From the NCBI GenBank assembly GCA_900095095.1, contig FMBT01000291.1:806001-870000 (forward strand): a DNA stretch of 64,000 nucleotides, read 5' to 3'. A model generated the notes under the pieces. The model did no database searches, was not told where the DNA came from, and worked only from the letters and a program-made list of their open reading frames with translations. Source of the DNA: Fragilariopsis cylindrus CCMP1102 (Eukaryota; Bacillariophyta; Bacillariophyceae; Bacillariales; Bacillariaceae). This document shows positions 11,729-21,215 of this stretch, piece after piece (the first letter of the stretch is position 1; each line of letters begins with the position of its first letter). The position numbers were made by a program, and so were the translations under genes.

Positions 11729-13871
11729 TTAATTATGATAATGATTAATTTTGTATAGGAGACATTTTCCTTTGTCATTACCAATTGCTAGAAATTTCGA
11801 ACGAGGAGAAAATTTCATATCCCAAACATAACCCAATGGGGTTTGACCTGTAGGCCAATTAGAGAAGACGGTTCGAGTTGGAACATGTAAAAGTTTTAAT
11901 CCATGCTGTTCTCGTTGACTTGACATTGCTAAGATTTGTCCATCTGAATTGAATTGAACTTTATCGGCTGATGTGTGCAAGTTCATGATAGACTTCAATG
12001 GTGTCTTCGTTTGAATGCCATTTAATAACGATGCACGAGACCGTGATTGTTGACGATAATTATATTCTGAATATAGGTTCACCACACCACTTTCAGCTCC
12101 TACAGCTAAATTAGTCGACGAAGCAGACAAAGAGGATGTAATGGTTCCATCACCATTGGCAAACCGCTCAATACATTGACGACTCTTTACATCCCATCTG
12201 AAGTTTTAAAGGTATAAAAGAGTAACAAAAAAGAAATATGAGGTGGAAGTATTTCAGTTTCAGGTCAGTATCCTTATTATTTAATCGGAAACAGAAGCTT
12301 TCAGAGGGAAAATTTTATTTGTTTGAGCTCAGACAAACACAAACACACACACACAAAGAGTGATGCACAAATGTATGTACGTACCGATATATATCACCAT
12401 CACTTCCACTGGCAACGATACAACTCCCATCTGGTGTAAATGTAATAGCACGGACACTTCCATTCAATTTGAGAGTTCCTATGCATTGTTTTGAATGAGA
12501 ATCAACTAGAACGACGTATCCATCATTACCAACAAATGCAATTAGTGATCCATCCGGAGATACAGTATGTCTTTCCCATGATCGCTCATCCCTTCCATGG
12601 ATTTTGGGAATGAGATCGACCTTACCAGCCACCAGATCATACATATAAAAAAAGTTACGACGGCCACTCAAAACGACCTTGCCCGTGTCACCCAAGAAGG
12701 AGGCGTTGTAAATAGGCATCTGGGGGACTGATGTTTCGTTCATATAGTAATAAAATATAGATACAATGTGAGTGTATATAATTTTAGAAATGCACACTAG
12801 TGGTACACAGCAGAATTATTCAGACAATATAACTTGAAAATCAAGAAAAAACTTACAATGAATCCCATGAATCTTTTCGCTTTTTTCTTCTCCAATTTGG
12901 AAAAAGCGCAAGGTCTTGTCGAGTCCAGCTGTTAACATGAGAGGTTGTTCTGGATCGGAACCAGGATGAAAATCAATACATCGGACGACTGCCTTATTGG
13001 GATCTGTTAGATTAGCGTCGGGACAACGAACGATGTCCAAAATATTCGGTGGAACCTGATTTCGAGAGCTCGCTAGTAATGACTTAGAAGTCGAGAAAAT
13101 ATCTAGAGCTGTATCATAATTTTCTTCATCGTTGTCATCAGTTACGATCTTTTGTTGTTCCTTAGGTTCAGCTGCCCAATCGGTACGAGCCGTTGCATGA
13201 GAAGACGATTCGTACCGTTGTCTCAACCGTTGTTCCAATTCGTGACTACTTAAAGCTTGTGTTTCCTGCCGTGAATTACGGAGCTTTTTCAGACGAGAAC
13301 TACCGTTTACCAACTTGATTGTAGCATCATCAGGATCTTCCCATGCCGGAGCAGAATGTACTTTTCCACTATCTTCGTCTTCATCATCACTGTCGTCGTC
13401 GCCTTTCATGGTAATCGAATGTTCTCCGTCATCGTCATCGTCCTCATCATTCCATGCTTGGTCTCCTTCTTCATTTTTGGCTACGCCATCTTCATCATCG
13501 TCGTCTCCATCGCGGTCAATTTCAAAGGTAAGATCTCCTTCCTCTTCTTCTTCGACTTCGTATTGTTGTTGTTGTACTTCTTCATTTTCTGACTTCTCGT
13601 TTTCATCGTACGACTCATCATTATTTACATCTCCACCTCCAAATAGCAGTGCAGTTAGTCGTTCTTCTTCCAAATTTTCTAATTCTTCCTTTCTAGCACG
13701 TTTTTGTGACTTTTTCGAAACGGATCTATTAGAACCAGACTTTTTCTTCTTATCAATATTCGACGTAGACGAAATACCATCAGATGTATCTTCTTTGTCC
13801 TGGTTCTGGTCATGCTCTTCTGTCAATGGCGACTCATTCTTCCTACTTATTTTCGTTACAGACTTAGCCAT
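11729..13871 (-). CDS. UTP18: U3 snoRNA-associated protein 18 (UTP18), WD40 repeat
   Basis: Three exons on the minus strand, join(13871..12857, 12727..12385, 12197..11729), encode about 608 residues. The donors are GTAAGT and GTACGT and both acceptors are CAG. The first 210 residues form a basic start, then a long Asp/Glu-rich tract usual for nucleolar proteins. WD40 repeats follow, with the family signatures LMLTAGLDKTLRFFQIG, SGRRNFFYMYDL and the C-terminal YVWDMKFSPRSKFLAIGNDK. UTP18 belongs to the UTP-B complex of the small-subunit processome, which handles 18S rRNA processing in the nucleolus, and it recruits the exosome helicase Mtr4 through an arch-interacting motif in yeast. The splice phases all agree and join the WD repeats without loss. 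Confidence is high because both ends match the family. Confidence 0.93.
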
Positions 13872-14762
13872 GATTCGATTTGCATATGCAATAGACTTTG
13901 GTTAGACCCGAGATAACAGCTCTAAGCTAGCTAGATCGTTGAGAGCAAGCGGTGTTGTATCGTCTAGTAATATTATTTTTCATGAATGTAAAAATAAACG
14001 ATGTAAAATCAAATTGCGGAATCAAAAAACGCTCTCACGAAATAAAAGTTTAAAAAATGGTTGGACGCGATGTTTTGACGTCGATCCCGTACGTACTGTA
14101 CGTGACTGAGTTATTATATCTACTAAGTACTTCGTATTAACCTACAAAACAATCAGTACTAGGCCTTATAACACACTTCCAAGGTAGAAGATGATCGTCA
14201 TTCAACAATGATGAAAATGCTAACGTATTTGGTTTGGGTTCAAGATATTAATCTTTGAGGACAAGACTTTTGATTGATTTACCTATATAAAGCCAAAAAA
14301 ATGGCCTAAAATACTTCTTGTGCTTTCGTGTGAAGACAAAGCTGAAAGAACTTATCACCGAAATCAAATCATAACTACATTCAACTGCCGTATATGAGAG
14401 AGAGATGTGGTGTATCATCATATCTTATCATGAGTCATACCTTTATATCTTTATAGATTTGTTTTTATTTTAATACGCATCTTGAAATCAATGCATAATA
14501 TATTCCACAACCATCTTTTAATACTGTTAACATTATCGGGATACATAAGATAGTGCACTAGATCATCCAATACTATGTAGGTTAATGGTCGAAGACAACA
14601 CCATTCAATATTAGCATTAGTAGTCTGCTTGCTTTGAGCTTACTACTGTAGTTGAAAGATAAGGAAAAGTACATAGAGAAGTATGGGAGGTAATTTAATT
14701 ATACAATCCTTCATCGACGAGTACTGAGTAGATTTATATATATATATATATTGTTTATTTGT
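13872..14762. other. Intergenic, UTP18 promoter side
   Basis: This contains the UTP18 upstream region and the 3' flank of the SDR gene. A (TA)n tract lies at about 14737-14752, next to the SDR stop codon. No gene is supported. Confidence 0.5.
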
Positions 14763-15515
14763 TTATTTTAAAACGGTAGACCGACCACCATCAACTGGTA
14801 AAATTATACCTGTAGACCATGAGCTATCGGTTGATAGAAGAAAGCTTGCGGCGTTAGCGCTATCTTCGGGATCACCAAGACGGGGGAGTGCATGAGCTTT
14901 TGCAACAGCTTCTGCTATTTTTTCATTGTCAGTCATTGGTTTTGCCATTTCTGATCCACCACCAGTAAGACTAGGTGCGATACAATTAACTCGAATCGAT
15001 GGTGATAATTCAGCTGCCAACGCTAACGTTAAACCTTCAACGGCAGCCTTATTAGAACCAATTACAGAATGATTCGACAAACCGTGTCTCGCCGCAATAC
15101 TCGAAAAGAAAACAATACTTGATGGGTTTTCTTTCGATCCACCTTTTTTCAGTCCAGCTAATGATGCCTTGACAGCTTCAGCAGCACCAACTACATTCAG
15201 ATTATAACTATCGATAAAATCAGATGATTTCGCCGCTTTCAATGATTTTAATGTTATTGAACCGACGGCATATGCCAAACCTTGAATTGTTTCACCTTTC
15301 AGATCACTTGTTAATTTTTTACCTGCTTCATCTGGTTTTGAAAAGTCTATATCTGATATGATGGAACAGCTTCCACCAAGTTCATCATTTAATATATTCA
15401 ATTTTTCGGAATTTCTTCCGACTAATACAGGCATCGCTCCACGGTCGAGTATCTTCCGACATAACGATCTACCGATTGCACCAGTGGCACCACATACAAC
15501 ATAAAGTCCGTTCAT
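14763..15515 (-). CDS. Short-chain dehydrogenase/reductase with atypical active site
   Basis: This is an intact single-exon protein of 250 residues, the usual length of a classical SDR. It has a Rossmann start with a glycine motif (CGATGAIG, residues 8-15), then R34 after the second strand, which suggests NADP preference. The YNLNVVGA segment carries the helix-4 Asn, SSI (138-140) holds the catalytic Ser, and the C-terminal LPVDGG is typical. The expected Y-x-x-x-K reads I152-x-x-x-K156 in HSVIGSNKAAVEG, so the catalytic Tyr is missing. A set of bacterial and plastid-lineage SDRs also carry a non-Tyr residue here, so the change may define a subfamily. Substrate is unknown. No targeting leader is seen, so a cytosolic location is likely. 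Confidence 0.88.
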   Translation of the reverse strand: MNGLYVVCGATGAIGRSLCRKILDRGAMPVLVGRNSEKLNILNDELGGSCSIISDIDFSKPDEAGKKLTSDLKGETIQGLAYAVGSITLKSLKAAKSSDFIDSYNLNVVGAAEAVKASLAGLKKGGSKENPSSIVFFSSIAARHGLSNHSVIGSNKAAVEGLTLALAAELSPSIRVNCIAPSLTGGGSEMAKPMTDNEKIAEAVAKAHALPRLGDPEDSANAASFLLSTDSSWSTGIILPVDGGRSTVLK

Positions 15516-15765
15516 TGTTTGATATTTCGTTTGATTAAAGTAAGTATTGGTATAATATTATAAATTAGTTTATGACCTCATCTTGACCAAAAACAAACGC
15601 CATTAGCAACTCCTCATTCTTAAATTAATATCTTTATTTGAGGTTTTATGAGTGACGATCCATTCTGATCATGCATACGACTAATAAAATATGATATTGT
15701 AGGACCTATGTACAATTAGTACACCATGCATGACCGAGTCAGTAATTAAAATACTTACTTCTGTC

Positions 15766-16298
15766 AGAGCACCCTCTACCGTGCGGAATGGACTGAGTTT
15801 TGGGTACGAAATATTTTTTTTTCATTCCTTTTCAGTCACTACCACTCTTTTTGTACCCACTTTTGATTCTTTTTTTTCATTCCTCGGACAAAAGTGGAAT
15901 GAGATAGTGCTTTCTCATTCCACTTTTGTCCGAGGAATGAAAAAGGGAATGAGATTTTATACGCGCATATATGCGCACTGATTTATTTTTATAAAATATT
16001 TACTTATTATTATTTATTTTTAAATGACTCAATGTGATGAGTCAGTGTGATGTCAGACAGATGTCAGAATAATATTGCGCGCACATTTTTTCAAAATTAA
16101 AGTACTTAATAGAAAATCAATGCTTCCTCACGAATCTTGAGAGGTCGATGCCCTTGGGCCTAATCTCATTCCATTCTGAATAAGAAACCTGGTAGAGACT
16201 GAATTTTTTATGTACAGGAATGAGTTTTGATTGGTTTTTAAAATGGAATGACAAGATTTCTCGGTTTCATTCCATTCCGCACGGTAGTGGGTGCTCTC
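15766..16298. mobile_element. Foldback/MITE-like element with terminal inverted repeats
   Basis: The ends are inverted copies. The left end begins AGAGCACCCTCTACCGTGCG and the right end, read in reverse, begins AGAGCACCCACTACCGTGCG. The match continues through GGAATGGA, giving about 28 bp with one mismatch. Inside is a perfect 32-bp hairpin (15873-15904 with 15913-15944) around an 8-base loop, and many GGAATGA/TCATTCC words occur. No transposase frame is present, so it is non-autonomous. A target-site duplication is not obvious. It lies between the SDR and Omp85 genes, in the upstream regions of both. Confidence 0.75.
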
Positions 16299-16698
16299 AC
16301 GTTCGATCTTGTTTGTTATGGATGTACCGTAATCTTTCAAAAATTCAAAATGTTAGTCACGATCAGGACTCAAATAAACGAGGCACAAATAAATCTTCTT
16401 TTATGATTATCGGAGGCGTCAATGATCTCATGCATTGATCTTCCCAAGTCAAAGTTCAAAGTAATTGAACAACAAGCCAATCGAAGTTCATATTTCATTC
16501 ACAGCATTGTCAACATCGAATCTATGTATCTGTATCATAGTTGATAGTTGTTGTTGGAATTAGAAGACGGAAGGGGCGAGTTTATCTACTAGTAACTAGA
16601 TAACAACTACGAGTGAGTTCAAGACGACGACTGTCAATACATACCATACAGCAAGTACATCATACAGCGATTTTCCTTGTACTATAATATATATAAAG
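16299..16698 (+). promoter_or_regulatory. Upstream region of the Omp85 gene
   Basis: This 400-base gap between the foldback element and the Omp85 start contains no gene. A TATATATATAAAG stretch lies directly before the ATG at 16699, in the 5' leader. Promoter elements cannot be fixed. Confidence 0.3.
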
Positions 16699-18867
16699 AT
16701 GATTACCGCCTTTATACTAATATCGATGTGTGTAAAATGGAGTGACCAGGGCGGTGTAACGGCCTACGTCTCTACCCCTACTAGATATTCATCCTGGAGC
16801 AATCCAGATAGATCTGGTAGAAATAATGGTAACCTACTTAATAGCACCGGGTTCAAGGACGATATATACGATGATATATTTTGTCTTGAGGAGGATGATA
16901 CTAATGGCGTTGGATCATCATTTGCCGACGTTCGACGAGGTGGTAGTAGCTACAAACAAAACAAGTCAAAGAATAGAATTATCGATGGAGGTAAAAATGT
17001 TATCTCTAAAGCCTCGAGTTTTTGGTCATCGACTGTTGGTGGAACCATTACATCGGTGAAGAGTCTATTCCAGTCCAAAAAGTCTAAGAAGGAACAAGAA
17101 TTGTTAGAACAACTCCAAACTATGCCTGTACGACGGGTAGTCCTTACTAATTCGACCATACTACCACCCGATATCGTTCGCACTGCAGTGAAGCGGGCAG
17201 GATTAATTGGTGGTCCACTCCGGATGGACCGTGTCCAGGAACTTGCTCGTACGTTGAAGCGATGGTATGTACGTGAAGGTTATGTTTTGAATAGTGTAAC
17301 GGGTGCCTCACTCGATCCCGAAACCGCCACGGCTTCAATTACCGTTGAAGAACCCGTCGTATCAAGGCTTCCGGTTGATATTGTATTTTGTAAGGAAATG
17401 ATTATCGACGATGATACAGGTGAACTTATGACCTTCAAAAAGTATCGAGAAAAGAAACAAAAAGAATTGGATGATAAATCTGGTGGTTTGGGTAGATTTC
17501 AAAGACTACAAGAAGTAAAAATCGATCGCAAAGATTTGAATACAACATTTATTACAACCACTGGGCGCACAAAAGCCACTAAAATCGCTCAAGCAATGAA
17601 TCTAAATCCCGGTCAACCTTTTCAATATTTCGATGATCGATGGAATAAGATTGCATCAAGTGGGATATTTAGTAAAGTTCTTAAGAAATCACCCGAATCT
17701 GCTAGTGACGGTGGAGTGTGCTTGCAGGTTTTTGCAACGGAACCCCCACCTCGACATTTAGAATATGGGATCGGTAAGTCTGTATGGACCAATTCATGGG
17801 AGGGTGAAGTTGACTTTGACTGGCGTAATGTATTTGGTGGTGGAGAGTCAGCAGGAGTTATGGTCCGTCGAGGTACCAAAGATCCAGCTCCCAGCGTCCG
17901 ACTTCGTTTTGGTGACGACAAATTTGGTTTAGAAGGAGGATACGATGTTGAAGCATTTACTGATTTTCTGGGAGATACCGGCAAGGACACGAAAGAGGAC
18001 AACGAGAACGATGATGATGGTCCGTCGTCGACTTTAGAGTTGGATGAAGATTCCCTCTTAAGCCGACGTGGAGCGACATTTCGTTTAAGAAATCCAATCA
18101 GCCCCACAATAATTACGAACAGTGTCGCAAGTGCTAGCTTGGAGCGTACTTCAACAACTACAGGTCAATTGGAGAATATTGGTAGTGCAACATTGACACT
18201 CGGGCCTTTTCGAAGACTTTTGCCAATGGAAGCAAGATCTAGTATTTCGACTACAATTACAGGAGGGACACGACTTCAAGGTAAGGGAGATGATGACATT
18301 ACTGTGCTCGGATCTTTCACTGGTGCGAGTATTGGTCAACTATTACCTTATACAATGGCATCAGCAACGACAAGACAAATCCTTCCCCTATCTTTGTCTT
18401 CGCGGGACGATGGTACATCTCCCATCACATTGGCCTTGCAGCACACTGCTTCTATGTCGACCCCTAATTTGCCACGTCATGAAGCCAAGGCTATGGGCAA
18501 CTCCGCCCAGATTCGAGGTGCGTCCGCAGATTGTATGGCCTCATCGACTGTGAAGGGAACCACTGAGATTCGTATACCAGTGGCTGCTCCGCGAGTGGGT
18601 AGCGGAACCGTTGTCTTGTTTGGAGATTGGTTCTGTGTTCAGAAGGACATGAACAGTCCATTTCATTCCAAGTCAAGCATCGGGATCGGAATCAGAAAGT
18701 CAATCCAGGGACTTCCATTGAAATACGATCTTTCCTACTCAAGTGAAGGAAAATTTAAGCCGATGTTTGGTATGGGATGGACTTTGACGTTTGATGCGTT
18801 CATTTTTTATCCACAGCACCGTTCAAATCTTTTCTGTCAGTTTGTAACTAACTCAACTATTGTCTAG
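16699..18867 (+). CDS. Omp85/Toc75-like plastid outer-membrane protein
   Basis: This is an intact single-exon protein of 722 residues. It has an N-terminal hydrophobic leader ending VTA|Y (residues 20-23), a signal peptide with an aromatic +1 residue, consistent with entry through the ER into the complex plastid. A Ser/Asn/Asp-rich linker follows. POTRA-type domains then run from about residue 145 (RRVVLTNSTILPPDIVRTAV) to about 350, including RMDRVQELARTLKRWYVREG and the AMNLNPGQPF segment. A 16-strand-type beta-barrel region covers about 350-722 and ends with GIGIRKSIQGLPLKYDLSYS and GMGW. An acidic insert (about 425-455) lies in a barrel loop. The diatom homologue studied in Phaeodactylum (ppOmp85) is placed in the third plastid membrane and thought to import proteins. 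The assignment as Omp85 is strong; orthology is inferred. Confidence 0.88.
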   Translation: MITAFILISMCVKWSDQGGVTAYVSTPTRYSSWSNPDRSGRNNGNLLNSTGFKDDIYDDIFCLEEDDTNGVGSSFADVRRGGSSYKQNKSKNRIIDGGKNVISKASSFWSSTVGGTITSVKSLFQSKKSKKEQELLEQLQTMPVRRVVLTNSTILPPDIVRTAVKRAGLIGGPLRMDRVQELARTLKRWYVREGYVLNSVTGASLDPETATASITVEEPVVSRLPVDIVFCKEMIIDDDTGELMTFKKYREKKQKELDDKSGGLGRFQRLQEVKIDRKDLNTTFITTTGRTKATKIAQAMNLNPGQPFQYFDDRWNKIASSGIFSKVLKKSPESASDGGVCLQVFATEPPPRHLEYGIGKSVWTNSWEGEVDFDWRNVFGGGESAGVMVRRGTKDPAPSVRLRFGDDKFGLEGGYDVEAFTDFLGDTGKDTKEDNENDDDGPSSTLELDEDSLLSRRGATFRLRNPISPTIITNSVASASLERTSTTTGQLENIGSATLTLGPFRRLLPMEARSSISTTITGGTRLQGKGDDDITVLGSFTGASIGQLLPYTMASATTRQILPLSLSSRDDGTSPITLALQHTASMSTPNLPRHEAKAMGNSAQIRGASADCMASSTVKGTTEIRIPVAAPRVGSGTVVLFGDWFCVQKDMNSPFHSKSSIGIGIRKSIQGLPLKYDLSYSSEGKFKPMFGMGWTLTFDAFIFYPQHRSNLFCQFVTNSTIV

Positions 18868-19031
18868 CTAGAGTGTGTAGTATTCACTGTTAAGAAATAA
18901 AATAAATTCGTCTTAAAAATTACCTAAACTTTGTTATTGTACTAGCTAGCTAGCTAATAGACGACATTCCATCAACATGTAGTATTACTAAATGTAACCT
19001 GCTTGTTTGAAACAGGAACGATATCAAGAAC
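18868..19031. other. Short intergenic between convergent genes
   Basis: This holds the 3' ends of the Omp85 gene and the GST-like gene. A CTAGCTAGCTAGC tract lies at about 18943-18955. No other feature is seen. Confidence 0.4.
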
Positions 19032-20888
19032 TCAATTTTCAGATACTTCAAGGATAATTCCGATCGCCCAGTTGAGACGAGCACGCAGTTGCCGTGCAGC
19101 CGGTAGTCTTTTTGTGGAAAGTAAGAGTTTAGGTGATATATTTGTGTATAGAATTTTGTTTGGAGTATAAGATGAGATCATTAAAAGACAAACAAAAATA
19201 CCTCAATCGGATGTAAAAATCAACTTAACTTACCTCATATCTCGCGGCACTCCAACTCGATCCCTCATGTAGGCAAGACTATTAATCACTCCACCTGCAA
19301 ATTCCTTTCCTCCCTCCGAGACGATAACGTTGGCAATAGATTTCATATCTGCATCATGCGTATCGGTATTCTCTGCTATAAGGGTAGTGCATATTGTGCG
19401 AAAACACTCGTCGACTGATCTTTGCAATGCATCATTTGGAACTGCATTAGGATCACTTAGAGGTGCCGAATAGGATGGAAATCCCTTCCGACCACTACAG
19501 AAAACAGAGAAATTCGGGTTAGACTTAAACTATATTCTGTAAAAGCAGTATACAATTGTTATGTATCAAGCAAGCTACACCAATACTTACGCTCCACGAC
19601 ATGCGAATTTTACAATTGCTTCATGATTCGACGACATTCGTTCGACAGCTTCTCGTCGTGCAGCGGATTCACCCCCCGGAATGAACGACCAATCCGGTTC
19701 GACTCCACCATTATCTGGTTGCAATGGCAATTCCCAACTTCCCTGCGTGCCATCTAAGGAACGTAACCCGTTAATTGCATCTTCGAAACGCTTTCCATCT
19801 TGCTCAGGAACACAACCACCTAATTGTGGCGGCAGGTCCCATGCATGTGTGTAGTAATCACTTTTTGTTAATGTGTAGGCAGGGATTTTTTCCATTGCAT
19901 CAAACCATTCATTAATTGCTGGATATTTAGCATTCCCCCTTTCGTTTTCTGGAACACGAATAACAAAACCCTTATAGAACAATAGACTGGCAACCATTCT
20001 TTCCAAAAAGGATGAAAATTGTATATCCACCAATGTCAAATCTTTGCCAAGAAAGAAGGGACCCTTAGCATCCTGCAAAACAGACTCAACGGATTCAAGA
20101 GTATTAATAAACTGACCTCCACCTCCACCTCGGGTCAACCAACCCATCCAAACCGAGAATAGTTGTCGTTCCAAACGGTACAGCTGCTCTGCCTGGCTAT
20201 CCATATTGGCAGGTGGCTTAAGAGATTTTTTCTTTTGGGGGAGCGCCTCTAATGCTTGAAGAATATCATTGGATTGACCATACACTTTTCCATTGATAAC
20301 AGCTACAGGAATTTGTCCTCCAGGTTGTATTCGAAGAAACGACGACGGTTTCTCTCCATAACATCGCATATTGATTTTTTCGACTTTATATGGAATTTGT
20401 AAATATTCTAAGGCGATCCATATTTTTTGACAATAAGGACACCAAGATGCTGAATCTCGATAAAAAGTAACTGCAATATCCTCCTCCTTGTTAGATTCGT
20501 CATATAAACGGATCTTGTGCAATGGACTGCCATCGATTCCGTATCCCTTTTCTACATTCTGTCGAAAGGCTCGTTCTTCTGGTGTGGAAACTTGTGACAG
20601 TTGATCCTTTATTTCTTCCCATGTTTTCCTATTGGCGAAAGCAGACTTATCGAATGCAGTATCGACTTTTTCGGCATTCATTTCTTTGCCACCACCACCA
20701 CCACCACCACCAAGGAACGAAGCAACGTCTCCAATCATGGAAGAAAACGGGTTATCGGATACCATACTTTGACGCGAGATAATCGGACGAGAATGCGAAG
20801 AATTTCTGCTTCCTACAAAGGCCAATGTAGATCCCAATAACGGAGGAGATAACGCTACTAGAAAACGACAGTATTGATTCATCTTCAT
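19032..20888 (-). CDS. Plastid-targeted glutathione S-transferase/glutaredoxin-like protein
   Basis: Three exons, join(20888..19591, 19494..19234, 19107..19032), encode about 544 residues. Both donors are GTAAGT, and phases 2 and 2 agree. The leader ends GSTLA|F (residues 19-24), a diatom plastid-type signal peptide, followed by a Ser/Arg-rich transit region and a Gly run at 60-67. The thioredoxin-fold domain starts near 138 with VTFYRDSASWCPYCQKIWIA. C150-P-Y-C153 is a glutaredoxin-type dithiol, and GGQIPVAVINGK supplies the cis-Pro. A helical GST C-terminal domain covers about 225-350 (FFLGKDLTLVDIQFSSFLER). The last 190 residues, spanning exons 2-3, form an extra helical domain of unknown role. 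A redox or deglutathionylation role in the plastid is inferred; the substrate is unknown. Confidence 0.82.
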
Positions 20889-21215
20889 GATCGGTTATTT
20901 TATGTTGAAAGAATGTCGTCGTTTATTAGCATGAGCATGATGATCATGCAAGAGAGAAGCTCATCCGTGCACGATGCTACTGACTACGTCCACATAAAAA
21001 GAAGCTAACTTAGTAAGAAAAGATACAGAAAGCAGATACAAAAATTTTTATATAGGATGTACTATACTAACAACTAGCAGCTAATAATTGTCTACAAGTT
21101 TCGAAGCTACACCCTAGCTGACATTTGTTAGGAACATATAGACTAAATTATTGTAGATGCAATCATGTTGCCAATAAGTATTATCAATTATCATTGTTTA
21201 TAATCAGAACTGAGG
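20889..21215. other. Intergenic, upstream of GST-like gene
   Basis: This contains the promoter side of the GST-like gene and the 3' flank of the protease gene, both on the minus strand. No distinct element is recognised. Confidence 0.4.

Noticed and set aside
13315-13905. Ser-rich plus-strand ORF of 196 codons
   Set aside because: It is the antisense of the Asp/Glu-rich N-terminus of UTP18; GAT/GAA codons read backwards give Ser and Phe.
17622-18107. Minus-strand ORF of 161 codons
   Set aside because: It lies fully antisense to the Omp85 barrel region and has no features of its own.
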